A model generated the notes under the pieces. It saw nothing but the letters and a program-made list of their open reading frames with translations. It had not been told where the DNA came from and ran no database searches. A program made the position numbers and the translations under genes. Of a stretch of DNA of 64,000 nt, positions 34,882-44,306 are shown in pieces (the first letter of the stretch is position 1; each line of letters starts with the position of its first letter). Source of the DNA: a bacterium (lineage in GTDB: Bacteria; Electryoneota; RPQS01); assembly GCA_023382385.1 (NCBI GenBank), contig JAHDVH010000002.1:324219-388218 (forward strand). The letters are read 5' to 3'.

Positions 34882-35469
34882 ATGACCAATTCAGTACACA
34901 GACCACCCAAGAACACCACACGCATCATTTTTGCGATCGCGCTGTTGGTGATTCCCGCTCTCCTGTTATGGATCTACTTTGCTCCGCAGCCGGGCGGCGA
35001 ACCATCGTTTGAATCCCTGCAGCGCAAGCAAAGCCGACAGGAGCAGAAGCCGCCGATCGAGCAGATGCTGGAAATGTGGAAGACGGCTCCGGGTCACGGT
35101 CCAATTGCGCTGGAACTTGGCAATATGTACTTCATGGCCGGACAGTATGAGAAGGCGATCGAGTTTTACCGTGAGTTTTTGAAGACGGATACGACAGAGG
35201 ACGGCTGGCTTGTGCGGCTGGACATCAGCAGGTCGCTTGCCGCGCTCGGCCGTGACAATGAGGCCATTACGGAGCTGAAGGATATTTTGAAAGATCATCC
35301 GGGCGATCCCGGAGCACTCTACAATCTTGGTGCGATTGAGGCGAACCGCGGAAACCACGATGTTGCACGCGACGCCTGGAGCGAGTTGATCAGACTGCAC
35401 CCGAGCGACACGTTAGCGACTTACGCTCAGAAAGCGCTGCCAAGGCTCAAGCCTTCAAATCATCCATAA
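34882..35469 (+). CDS. Membrane-anchored TPR protein
   Basis: 195 residues. One N-terminal membrane helix (IIFAIALLVIPALLLWIYF) precedes three to four tetratricopeptide repeats, for example PIALELGNMYFMAGQYEKAIEFY and PGALYNLGAIEANRGNHDVA. It starts 2 nt after the oxidoreductase stop and ends 3 nt before the 20-haem gene. TPR proteins such as NrfG and CcmI present apocytochromes to haem ligation machinery, and the setting supports a similar role here. Confidence 0.85.
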   Translation: MTNSVHRPPKNTTRIIFAIALLVIPALLLWIYFAPQPGGEPSFESLQRKQSRQEQKPPIEQMLEMWKTAPGHGPIALELGNMYFMAGQYEKAIEFYREFLKTDTTEDGWLVRLDISRSLAALGRDNEAITELKDILKDHPGDPGALYNLGAIEANRGNHDVARDAWSELIRLHPSDTLATYAQKALPRLKPSNHP

Positions 35470-35472
35470 ATC

Positions 35473-37164
35473 ATGCGCATCTTCTGGCTTGTACTGCTTA
35501 CACTGACTTCGCATCTTTACGCGCAAATCTCTCCGGGCAAATTGTCGCGCTTCCACGCGGCACTTGAAGGACTGAACAATTGCACTCAATGCCACGAGCT
35601 GGGCAAGGAAGTTACGGATACGAAGTGTCTGGCGTGTCACACGGCGATTGAGGAACGGCGTAAAGCGGGGAAAGGGTACCATGCCAGCGCGGACGTAAAG
35701 TCACAGCGCTGTGCGAAGTGCCACGGAGAACACTACGGGCGCGAGTTTGAGTTGATCTTCTGGAAGGACGGTCGGGAGAAGTTCGACCACTCGTTGACCG
35801 GCTATCCGCTTGTGGGTGCCCACGCGCGTCAGAAGTGTCAGGCCTGCCACACGTCCTCTTATCACAGCGAGGCGTCGCTGGCGCTGGATTCGACGACGAA
35901 TCGCGCTCAGACTTTTCTTGGGCTAACTCCCGCTTGCATTTCGTGTCATGCCGACGAACACGGTGACCAGTTGACAAACGACTGCGCATCCTGCCACAAT
36001 AGCGAGAAGTGGAGTCCCGCACCACAATTTTCTCACGACAAGTCCAAGTATCGGCTCACGGGCAAGCACGTTGAAGTGGCATGCGTGAAGTGTCACAAAG
36101 CGGAACTTGTCGAGTCTGCGCAGGCAAACCGGATTCCCGATCCCGTGCATCCTTCCGAGCGAACGAAATATCTGGGACTTGAATTCTCGAGCTGCAAATC
36201 CTGCCACAACGATGTTCATCAAGGAAAATTCGGAATCAATTGCAGCGGCTGTCACACCACGGAGAGTTTCGCCGTGGCGCGTATGGCGGCGGACTTTGAT
36301 CACAACAAGACGGGTTTTCCGCTAACAGGCAAACATATCGGTGTTGACTGCGCGAAGTGTCACACGTCCGGGAAACTGACCGATCCGGTCGCGCATGCCG
36401 CGTGTAAGGACTGCCATAAGGACGAGCACCGAGGGCAATTCGCAGATCGCACCGACAAAGGCGCATGTGAGACTTGCCATACCGTGGACGGATTTGTGCC
36501 CGCGCGTTACGGTATCGCAGAGCATGCGGAGTCGATTTTCCCACTCGCGGGAGGGCATCTTGCCACGCCGTGCATTGCCTGTCATACCGCGACACTTTCG
36601 GACAAAGCCGGCACCTATGCCAAGTTCGCATTCGCGGATCGCACCTGTAAGGGCTGCCACACCGACGTGCATCGTGGGCAGCTTGACAAGTACATGCAGA
36701 ATGGAAGCTGCGAGTTCTGCCACAATGTTGAGAGCTGGCGATCGATTACCTTCGACCACGCCTCAACGGGATTCCCCTTAGTCGGCAAGCATGACCAAAC
36801 CGCTTGCATGGGATGCCACGTGCGAGAACGCACCGAAACCGACGAACAACTCATTCGGATGTCGCCTTTGGCGCGGGAGTGTGAGTTGTGCCATGCCGAT
36901 CCACACCGTGCACAGTTTGTTATCGAACCGTTGTCCGAGATCAAGATCAATTGCAAACGCTGTCACACATCCGAGGCATGGAACGTACTCGCATTTGACC
37001 ACAATCGCGACGCGCGGTGGGCACTGGACGGCGCGCACCAGAAAGTCGCTTGCAACTCCTGCCATAAGAGTCAGAGCGACTCGGAAGGCAGTTTCGTCGT
37101 TTACCGACCGCTCGCATCCGCCTGCACCGATTGTCACGGCGGAGCAACTCCCTCCAAACCATGA
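35473..37164 (+). CDS. 20-haem c-type cytochrome
   Basis: 563 residues with a signal peptide ending HLYAQ. I count 20 CxxCH sites. They recur with a motif [FY]xLxGxH-x5-CxxCH, for example FPLTGKHIGVDCAKCH and FPLVGKHDQTACMGCH, and with CxxCHxDxH sites such as CKGCHTDVH. This class-III-like layout is distinct from the paired-motif proteins of cluster A. Its stop overlaps the start of the 31-haem gene in ATGA. It is probably a periplasmic electron carrier fed by the cytochrome b/Fe-S module. Confidence 0.93.
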   Translation: MRIFWLVLLTLTSHLYAQISPGKLSRFHAALEGLNNCTQCHELGKEVTDTKCLACHTAIEERRKAGKGYHASADVKSQRCAKCHGEHYGREFELIFWKDGREKFDHSLTGYPLVGAHARQKCQACHTSSYHSEASLALDSTTNRAQTFLGLTPACISCHADEHGDQLTNDCASCHNSEKWSPAPQFSHDKSKYRLTGKHVEVACVKCHKAELVESAQANRIPDPVHPSERTKYLGLEFSSCKSCHNDVHQGKFGINCSGCHTTESFAVARMAADFDHNKTGFPLTGKHIGVDCAKCHTSGKLTDPVAHAACKDCHKDEHRGQFADRTDKGACETCHTVDGFVPARYGIAEHAESIFPLAGGHLATPCIACHTATLSDKAGTYAKFAFADRTCKGCHTDVHRGQLDKYMQNGSCEFCHNVESWRSITFDHASTGFPLVGKHDQTACMGCHVRERTETDEQLIRMSPLARECELCHADPHRAQFVIEPLSEIKINCKRCHTSEAWNVLAFDHNRDARWALDGAHQKVACNSCHKSQSDSEGSFVVYRPLASACTDCHGGATPSKP

Positions 37165-39560
37165 GACACACACCTGTTCTTCATCCCTGCGCGATCACAC
37201 TGTCTCTGATGGCGATACTCATGCTTGCGGCACAGACGGCCACCGCCGCAATCGATTCCCCTCACGGTTCGCTTACACTCGACTGTCAACTCTGTCACAC
37301 TACGGACAATTGGCTCAAGTTGAAAGATGACTCGGGGTTTTCGCACGACACGCAGACGAGTTTTCCGTTAGCGGGGAAGCACGTTGGGCTGAAGTGCGTG
37401 GCGTGCCACTCGTCTCTCGTCTTCACAGAAGCGGGGTCTGAGTGCCTCGACTGTCATACGGACGTGCATCGGGGCCAATTCAGCAATAACTGCGGAGAGT
37501 GTCATACGCCGCAACAGTGGGCCAACGACAGCTACTTTCGAAAGCTGCATGAGAGCACGCGCTTTCCGCTGGTCGGCGTGCACGCGACACTTGATTGTCA
37601 GAGTTGCCATGCGACCGGACAGTATGTGAATGTTCCGTCGGATTGCGGGAGTTGTCACTTTGGAGACTTTGCGGCCGTTACCGATCCGAATCACGTTGAC
37701 GCGGGCTTTTCACAGAATTGCAGCGAGTGCCATAGCATCACAACGGCGGCTTGGAAAAATCCGCGATTTGCGCATCCGCAGACGTTTCCGCTGACAGGAG
37801 GGCACGCGCTCGGTGATTGCCGCGCGTGTCATGCGTCAGGTTTTGCGAACACAAGCAGCGCCTGTGTCGGATGTCACGAGCAGAACTACACTGCCGCGCA
37901 GAACCCTACGCACGAACCGGGAGCATTTCCCAACACTTGCGAGATGTGCCACACTACGAACGCCTGGCGTCCTGCAGAGTTTGAGAATCACAGTTTGACA
38001 AGTTTCCCGCTGACCGGAAGGCACGTTCAGGCTGAATGCTCGCAGTGTCATGTCGGTGGACAGTACACTGGAACGCCGGTTGATTGCTGGTCGTGCCATG
38101 AAGCGGAGTATGCTGGCACAACTAATCCCAACCATGCTGCGGCAAACTACAGTCATAACTGCGCTGTTTGCCACTCGACGGAGACGTGGGAAGGCGCGAC
38201 ATTGGACCACAATCTAACGGACTTCCCGTTAACCGGGCGGCATGTGCAAACCGATTGCGCCCAATGCCACATTGGCGGGCAGTATACGGGTACGCCGACC
38301 GATTGCTGGTCATGCCATGAAGCGGAGTATGCGGGAACGACGAATCCGAATCATGTCACGGAGAACTATCCGCAAAACTGCGCAATTTGCCACTCAACAG
38401 ACACGTGGGAAGGCGCGACATTTGACCACAATTTAACGGACTTCCCGTTAACGGGGCGGCACGTGCAAACCGACTGTGCCCAATGCCACATTGGCGGGCA
38501 GTATACGGGTACGCCGACCGATTGCTGGTCATGCCATGAAGCGGAGTATGCGGGAACGACGAATCCGAATCATGTCACGGAGAACTATCCGCAAAACTGC
38601 GCAATTTGCCACTCAACAGACACGTGGGAAGGCGCGACATTTGACCACAATTTAACGGACTTCCCGTTAACGGGGCGGCACGTGCAAACCGACTGTGCCC
38701 AATGCCACATTGGCGGGCAGTATACGGGTACGCCGACCGATTGCTGGTCATGCCATGAAGCAAATTTCAATCAGGCAGAGGGTCATATAGAGAATAGTTT
38801 CCCGCATACGTGCGAAATTTGCCATACGACGTCAAACTGGGAAAGCAGTTTCAATCACGACAACACGCAGTTTCCTCTGACGGGCAGGCACGTGCAGACG
38901 AATTGCACGGACTGTCACATCGGCGGAGTGTATCAGGGAACACCAACTGATTGCTGGTCCTGCCATGAAGCGGACTACAACGATGCAGAGGGCCACCTTC
39001 AGAACAACTTCCCGCACGATTGCACACAATGTCATAACACAGGCAGCTGGGACAGCGACTTCAATCACAATAATACGGATTTCCCGTTGACCGGCAGACA
39101 TTTGTCTGTAAACTGCCTTGACTGTCACGTCGGCGGTCAATTTGAGAATACTCCGACCGACTGCTGGTTCTGTCATGTAGCCGATTACAATGGCGCCTCG
39201 CCAGACCACAACACGGGTTACCCGCAGGAATGCGCGGATTGCCACACGACGAACAATTGGGATTCCAATTTCAATCACGATCAGCAGTATTTTCCGATCT
39301 ATTCCGGCAGACATCGGAACGAATGGAATCAGTGCAGCGAGTGTCACACAACGGCCGGGAACTTTGGTTTGTTCAGCTGCATTGACTGCCACGAACACAG
39401 CAATCGCGGAGATGTCGACGACGACCACGAGGATGTCCCGGGCTACACGTACACACCCACGTCGTGCTACGCGTGTCACCCCGACGGCGAAGAGGGTCCG
39501 AATCGCAACTCGCGGCCAACGCCTCGGGTGAAGCCCGGTCGGACGGGGGTGAGAAATTGA
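37161..39560 (+). CDS. 31-haem c-type cytochrome with three-haem repeats
   Basis: 799 residues from the ATG at 37161, overlapping the previous stop. The signal peptide ends TATAA. I count 31 CxxCH sites. Much of the chain is a 73-residue unit with three haems: an SxxTW haem site, then FPLTGRH-x5-CxxCHIGGQY, then GTPTDCWSCHEAEY. At least two units are identical at DNA level (219-bp period, 38259-38761), and others are diverged. The FPLxGxH motif is shared with the 20-haem gene, so both have a common origin. Uniform repeats suggest a rod-like haem wire whose length changes by repeat gain or loss. The stop overlaps the TTG start of the barrel gene. Confidence 0.93.
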   Translation: MRHTPVLHPCAITLSLMAILMLAAQTATAAIDSPHGSLTLDCQLCHTTDNWLKLKDDSGFSHDTQTSFPLAGKHVGLKCVACHSSLVFTEAGSECLDCHTDVHRGQFSNNCGECHTPQQWANDSYFRKLHESTRFPLVGVHATLDCQSCHATGQYVNVPSDCGSCHFGDFAAVTDPNHVDAGFSQNCSECHSITTAAWKNPRFAHPQTFPLTGGHALGDCRACHASGFANTSSACVGCHEQNYTAAQNPTHEPGAFPNTCEMCHTTNAWRPAEFENHSLTSFPLTGRHVQAECSQCHVGGQYTGTPVDCWSCHEAEYAGTTNPNHAAANYSHNCAVCHSTETWEGATLDHNLTDFPLTGRHVQTDCAQCHIGGQYTGTPTDCWSCHEAEYAGTTNPNHVTENYPQNCAICHSTDTWEGATFDHNLTDFPLTGRHVQTDCAQCHIGGQYTGTPTDCWSCHEAEYAGTTNPNHVTENYPQNCAICHSTDTWEGATFDHNLTDFPLTGRHVQTDCAQCHIGGQYTGTPTDCWSCHEANFNQAEGHIENSFPHTCEICHTTSNWESSFNHDNTQFPLTGRHVQTNCTDCHIGGVYQGTPTDCWSCHEADYNDAEGHLQNNFPHDCTQCHNTGSWDSDFNHNNTDFPLTGRHLSVNCLDCHVGGQFENTPTDCWFCHVADYNGASPDHNTGYPQECADCHTTNNWDSNFNHDQQYFPIYSGRHRNEWNQCSECHTTAGNFGLFSCIDCHEHSNRGDVDDDHEDVPGYTYTPTSCYACHPDGEEGPNRNSRPTPRVKPGRTGVRN
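38259..38761 (+). repeat. Near-perfect tandem duplication, 219-bp unit
   Basis: About 2.3 copies of a 219-bp unit (73 codons) inside the 31-haem gene. Copies beginning at about 38272 and 38491 appear identical by eye, and identity extends into the third as far as 38761. The copy just upstream differs at scattered silent sites. This points to a recent in-frame duplication or gene conversion. Such a stretch can also be collapsed or expanded by assembly. Confidence 0.9.
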
Positions 39561-41140
39561 GAGTCCTCGTTCTCGCGCTTCTCGGCTTCTCTATCATCGC
39601 AATGGCGTCCGAAGTCAGAACAACAGTACAGTATGTTTCAGCGACAACAGTCTATCTTGCCGTCGGCCGCACATCGGGGATTGCACCCGGCGACAGCGTT
39701 GAGATCACAAGGAACGATCAAGTCGTGGCTCGCTGCGTTGTCACATTTGTCTCCGACAATTCGACCTCTTGTGAGTTACCGGATGCCGCAACGCTGGTGT
39801 TTCGCGGCGATGCCGCTGTCGTGCGTGCCACTGGAAGCGAATCTGCATTGCAAGCAACAACCGACACCACGGAGTACTCAGAGCCTCAGGCAGTGCTGCC
39901 GGAAACACAAGAACGACTGACTTCCGATAGATCTTCGAACAGGCTAAGCGGTCTCATCGGTTTGGAGTACCGAGTTCAGGATGACCGTGAGCCGGTCAAC
40001 TACGACTACTCCGAGCCTTCTTTGAGAATTCGCGGGACGTTCAGCAAAATTAGCGGAAGTGACATTACCGCGCGAGCTAATCTTCGACTGCGCCGTACGT
40101 TTCGCAGGAATGACGAACTGAGCGCGTCCACGCACCGAATCTATGAGGCAATGTTGGCATACGAGCCTGCTGATAAACCACTTGAAGCTGGTTTAGGTCG
40201 ACTGCTGCTTCGCGAAACTCGCGGTCTGGGCTATCTCGACGGAGCCTATGTCAAGTATGACATCAGCAGCGAATTCGGATTAGGTGCCGTCGGAGGCATC
40301 GAACCAGACCTCCAAACGGCGCGCATTCAGACGGACATCACAAAGTTCGGTGCCTTTCTATCATACGAGAAGCGACTCGCCAAGCGGCAAAGCGTGCAGG
40401 CCACCGGCTCACTTGTGGGACGCTACCGAGAAGGCGAAGTCAGTCGTGAGTTTCTCTACCAACAGATTTCATACGTTTACGGCGGTAAACTTCGACTATT
40501 TGAGAGCACCGAAATCAACTACAATCGCGGCTGGCTGAAGGACGCAGAAGGCTCGACTCTTTCACTGGCTTCGCTGATTCTGGACGCTCGTTACCGTTTT
40601 GCGCGCGCGCTTTCGCTAAGCATAGGCTATGACAGCCGTCAGAACTATTACACGATTGAGACTCGCACTGTTCCGGATAGCCTATTCAACAACGCGTTGC
40701 AGCGCGGTTACAGAATAAGCGTTGAATCTCGATTCGCAGACTCTTATTCTGCTGAGATTGGATTCGGTCTGCGGGATAGTGATGATAACAGCTCGGAGGC
40801 AACCAGTGGTTGGCTTCAGCTAGGGACTACGCGTTTTGTGAACACTTCAAGCTCCGCTTTTGCCCGAGTTCGCTGGTATGATTCAGAGTGGAGTACGGGT
40901 GTTCAGCCGTCTCTTTCGCTCTCTTCACAAACAGCTGCGTGGCTGCGGACGACTGTGGATGTCGGAGTGAACGAGTATACGCTTGCCACGACGGAGGATC
41001 AGATATCTCAGAAATGGGCCGGCCTTGTGTTGGACGTTTCCGTTTCGCGTCAGTCATATGCCATGTTTGAGTTTGAACAAAGATTCGGCGACCATAACGA
41101 CGCGAGTATCGTGACTGTCTCTATGGGATATCGCTTCTAA
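39557..41140 (+). CDS. Outer-membrane beta-barrel protein closing cluster B
   Basis: About 527 residues from a TTG at 39557 that overlaps the 31-haem stop (TTGA) and follows GGGGGTGAG. The signal peptide (residues 1-16) ends IAMAS. Residues about 17-95 form a small beta-rich periplasmic domain (VGRTSGIAPGDSVEI). The remainder is barrel-like, with many aromatic alternating strands and a C-terminal phenylalanine (VSMGYRF). It is the last gene of the cytochrome b, Fe-S, TPR, 20-haem, 31-haem series, so a porin sleeve through which a cytochrome passes electrons outward is the natural reading. It is not recognisably MtrB or OmbB. Confidence 0.8.
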   Translation: MRVLVLALLGFSIIAMASEVRTTVQYVSATTVYLAVGRTSGIAPGDSVEITRNDQVVARCVVTFVSDNSTSCELPDAATLVFRGDAAVVRATGSESALQATTDTTEYSEPQAVLPETQERLTSDRSSNRLSGLIGLEYRVQDDREPVNYDYSEPSLRIRGTFSKISGSDITARANLRLRRTFRRNDELSASTHRIYEAMLAYEPADKPLEAGLGRLLLRETRGLGYLDGAYVKYDISSEFGLGAVGGIEPDLQTARIQTDITKFGAFLSYEKRLAKRQSVQATGSLVGRYREGEVSREFLYQQISYVYGGKLRLFESTEINYNRGWLKDAEGSTLSLASLILDARYRFARALSLSIGYDSRQNYYTIETRTVPDSLFNNALQRGYRISVESRFADSYSAEIGFGLRDSDDNSSEATSGWLQLGTTRFVNTSSSAFARVRWYDSEWSTGVQPSLSLSSQTAAWLRTTVDVGVNEYTLATTEDQISQKWAGLVLDVSVSRQSYAMFEFEQRFGDHNDASIVTVSMGYRF

Positions 41141-41165
41141 GCTCGACTTCCGCGAATCAAGAGGA

Positions 41166-41196
41166 AGCCCCTGACCGCATTGGTCAGGGGCTTTTT
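41166..41196 (+). terminator. Strong rho-independent terminator of cluster B
   Basis: AGCCCCTGACC (41166-41176) and GGTCAGGGGCT (41182-41192) form an 11-bp perfect stem around GCATT, followed by TTTT. It separates the convergent barrel and RND genes and may act in both directions. Confidence 0.92.
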
Positions 41197-41219
41197 GACT
41201 TCCGAAAAGGCAGGGACGC

Positions 41220-44200
41220 TTACTTCTTTCTGCTGAATCGGTAGAACAACGAGGGAATCACAACCATGTTTAAGAAAGTAGAGGTGATCAACCCGCCCAA
41301 GATGACAATTGCCATCGGGGTCTGGATTTCCTTGCCCGGTTCACCACCGCCGAGCGCCAAAGGAACCAATGCCAAACCCGCGCACATCGCAGTCATCAAA
41401 ATCGGGTTCATGCGCTCGAGGCTTCCCCGAATGACCGCTTCATGGTGACCCGAATTCTCCATATTCATGAGCTGATAATAGTGCGCAACAAGCAAGATGC
41501 CGTTGCGTGCTGCAATGCCGAACAAAGTAATGAACCCAACGAGAACCGCGATTGTAATCACACCATCCGTCAGCCAGACCGCAAACATACCTCCGACTAA
41601 TGCCAAAGGAAGGTTGATCAGCACGAGCAACGAGTCGCGGATACTCTTGAATTCCGAATACAGCAAAACGAATATGACTCCGAGAGACACAAGACTCAGC
41701 AGGAGAATGACACGTCGCGCAGCCGCAGCGCTTTCGAACTGACCGCTGAACACAACATAGTAGTCGTCCGGCAGTGCAACTTGCTTTCGAATCCTTTCCT
41801 CGACATCCTTCACGGTGCTCCCAAGATCGCGTCCGGAGACATTGGCTTGTACAACAATCTTCCGGCTCACGTTTTCACGACTGATGGAGTTCGGGCCGCT
41901 TGAGCGATACACATTGGCCAGTTCACGTAAAGGCACCAACGGACCCGCCGGTGTGGAGAATACTGTTCTGGCAATGGCCTCGTCATCGGCACGGGCTGCA
42001 TCGTGATATCGCACAACCAGATCAACAGGGTTCTGCCCTTCCAGGACCTGCCCAACGACGTCTCCGTTAAAGGCAGTTCTGATGTTTTCCGCGAGGTCGG
42101 ATACTTGAACACCATACATGGCCATCGCTTCGCGATTCATGTCGATTCGCAGCTGCGGAACATCCACTTGCGGTTCAACGGCCAGGTCCACCAGACCTTC
42201 AACGTCCGTGATCGCGTTCTTGACTTCATGTGCGACCCGCCTTAACTCATACAGGTTTGGACCAAATATCTTGATTGCCAGAGCCGCCTGTGTACCGCTG
42301 AGCATGTGGTCTATGCGATGGGAGATAGGCTGACCAACCGAAACATAGGCACCGGGCACAGCGAGCAATGCCTCCCGCAGCTCATCGAAAACTTGCTCCT
42401 TATCAAAGTTGTCCCTGTGAAACGTCACCTCGAACTCGGTCTGATTGGAGCCAAACGAATGTTCGTCAAGTTCACCACGACCAGTTCTGCGGGTGATGTT
42501 CTTGACGGCGGGGTTGCGAGACATGAGTTGCTCCGCCATGCTACCGAGGTCTGCAGACTCATTCAAGTTGGTTCCAGGGGGTGCGATCACAATAACGGTC
42601 GCCGAGCCTTCATTGAACTCCGGCAGGAACGACGTTCCCAAGCGTGTAAAGACGAATGCTGTCGCAAGAAAGAGCACAATACAGCTCGCGATGACCACTC
42701 CGGAATGTCTGACGCTCCACTCCAAAGCGGGTTGATAGATTTTCTTCAGTTTACGAACGACGAGCGACTCTTCACGATGGGACGCAAGTGACGCCGGCAG
42801 CATCCAATAGCATAATGCAGGCACGACCGTCAGCGCTACCAAAAGCGACGCAAACACGGAGATAACAAACGCAAAGCCGAGCGGCTGCAACAGACGACCT
42901 TCCACGCCGGACAAGAAGAACAACGGAAGAAAGACGGCAATAATGATCACTGTAGCAATCAACATCGGCTGCCTGATTTCGTTGGACGCCTCATAGACCA
43001 CCTGCATCGTACTTCGCCGTTCAGTTTCAGGCAATAGCGCATTGGCACGCAGGCGCCGGAACACATTCTCAACGTCAATGATGGCGTCATCCACCAGCAC
43101 ACCGATCGCGATTGCCATTCCGCCGAGCGTCATTGTGTTCACAGTCATGCCCAACCACTGCATGCACAGAACGGCGGCAACAAGTGAGAGCGGTATGGCC
43201 AGCAGGCTGATCGCCGTCGTACGCCAATTCGCAAGGAACAGGAGCAGAATGATCGTCACGAGAATCACGCCATCCCGCAGAGCATCCAGCACATTGTGAA
43301 TCGCCGCAGAGATGAAGTCTGCTTGCCGAAACACTTCCGTGTCTATCTTCACGCGATTCCCGACCAACGCCTGCAACTCCTCGACGGCACGGTCAATGTC
43401 CTTCGACAGGTCAAGCGTGTTGGCAGATGGCTGCTTCTGCACGCTGATGATAACCGCCGGTTTGTTGTTCACGGAAGCCGTACCATATCTGAAGGCGGGA
43501 CCGATTTCCACCTGTGAGACTTGCTCCAGCAGGATAGGAACTCCGTTGCGCACAGTGATAACGCCGGAGCGTAAATCGGCAAGCGATTGAACGCGTCCGA
43601 TGCCTCGAATGACGAATTCCTGACCAGCGGCTTGAAAGACTCCTCCTGCGGCATTCACATTCGACTTTCGCACGGCGGTAATAACGTCCTCAAACGTAAT
43701 CCCATACATAGCCAGCCGCTCAGGGTCGACTTTCACCTGATACTCTTTGCGGAGTCCGCCAATCGCGACAATCTGGGAGACTCCGGGAACCGACAGCAAT
43801 CTGCGCCGCAGAATGTTATCCGCAAATGAGCGTAACTCCAATTCAGTCAGTGTATCGCTGGTAACGCCTACCAGCATGATCTCTCCCATCAGCGAACTTA
43901 CCGGCGCAAGCATAGGCGGGTCGACCTCTTCGGGCAGTACAGAGGCGACGGACTGGAGCTTCTCTGTGACAACCTGTCGTGCCTTGTAAATTTCGGTACC
44001 CCACTCAAACTCGACCCATGTCACCGCGACACCCATGCTCAATGACGAGCGAACACGCCGCACGCCAGTGGCTCCGTTCATCGCGGTTTCAATTGGAAAT
44101 GCCACGAGCGTCTCAATCTCTTCCGGAGCCATGCCATGCGCGTCCGTGAGAATTGTGACGGTCGGCGCCGACAAGTCCGGGAAGATGTCAACCGGAATGT

Positions 44201-44297
44201 GCGTAGCTACAATTCCGCCTCCGACCAGCATCACGCCCGCAATTAGCAGTACGAAGATGCGCTTTTCGAGCGATATTCCGATTAATCTTGAGAACAT
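41220..44297 (-). CDS. Heavy-metal efflux RND permease (CzcA/CusA family)
   Basis: A 1025-residue inner-membrane pump with the RND layout of twelve helices and two large periplasmic domains. The N-terminus VDIFPDLSAPTVTI and the EMIETLVAFPIE-like region belong to the metal-transporting HME branch. The fourth-helix ion-coupling segment reads GVLVDDAIIDVEN. This is not the exact CzcA or CusA pattern, so the exported metal is undecided. It is the last gene of a four-gene operon, 9 nt after the adaptor. Confidence 0.93.
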   Translation of the reverse strand: MFSRLIGISLEKRIFVLLIAGVMLVGGGIVATHIPVDIFPDLSAPTVTILTDAHGMAPEEIETLVAFPIETAMNGATGVRRVRSSLSMGVAVTWVEFEWGTEIYKARQVVTEKLQSVASVLPEEVDPPMLAPVSSLMGEIMLVGVTSDTLTELELRSFADNILRRRLLSVPGVSQIVAIGGLRKEYQVKVDPERLAMYGITFEDVITAVRKSNVNAAGGVFQAAGQEFVIRGIGRVQSLADLRSGVITVRNGVPILLEQVSQVEIGPAFRYGTASVNNKPAVIISVQKQPSANTLDLSKDIDRAVEELQALVGNRVKIDTEVFRQADFISAAIHNVLDALRDGVILVTIILLLFLANWRTTAISLLAIPLSLVAAVLCMQWLGMTVNTMTLGGMAIAIGVLVDDAIIDVENVFRRLRANALLPETERRSTMQVVYEASNEIRQPMLIATVIIIAVFLPLFFLSGVEGRLLQPLGFAFVISVFASLLVALTVVPALCYWMLPASLASHREESLVVRKLKKIYQPALEWSVRHSGVVIASCIVLFLATAFVFTRLGTSFLPEFNEGSATVIVIAPPGTNLNESADLGSMAEQLMSRNPAVKNITRRTGRGELDEHSFGSNQTEFEVTFHRDNFDKEQVFDELREALLAVPGAYVSVGQPISHRIDHMLSGTQAALAIKIFGPNLYELRRVAHEVKNAITDVEGLVDLAVEPQVDVPQLRIDMNREAMAMYGVQVSDLAENIRTAFNGDVVGQVLEGQNPVDLVVRYHDAARADDEAIARTVFSTPAGPLVPLRELANVYRSSGPNSISRENVSRKIVVQANVSGRDLGSTVKDVEERIRKQVALPDDYYVVFSGQFESAAAARRVILLLSLVSLGVIFVLLYSEFKSIRDSLLVLINLPLALVGGMFAVWLTDGVITIAVLVGFITLFGIAARNGILLVAHYYQLMNMENSGHHEAVIRGSLERMNPILMTAMCAGLALVPLALGGGEPGKEIQTPMAIVILGGLITSTFLNMVVIPSLFYRFSRKK

Positions 44298-44306
44298 GAC
44301 CGCTCC

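Noticed and set aside
38259-38761. Regular repeats that might suggest a CRISPR or satellite array
   Set aside because: The 219-bp period is a multiple of three, the frame stays open and each unit encodes three CxxCH sites, so it is a coding repeat.
38832-39479. Open minus-strand frame of 215 codons
   Set aside because: It is antisense to the 31-haem gene, has no ribosome site, and its repetitive content mirrors the cytochrome repeats.
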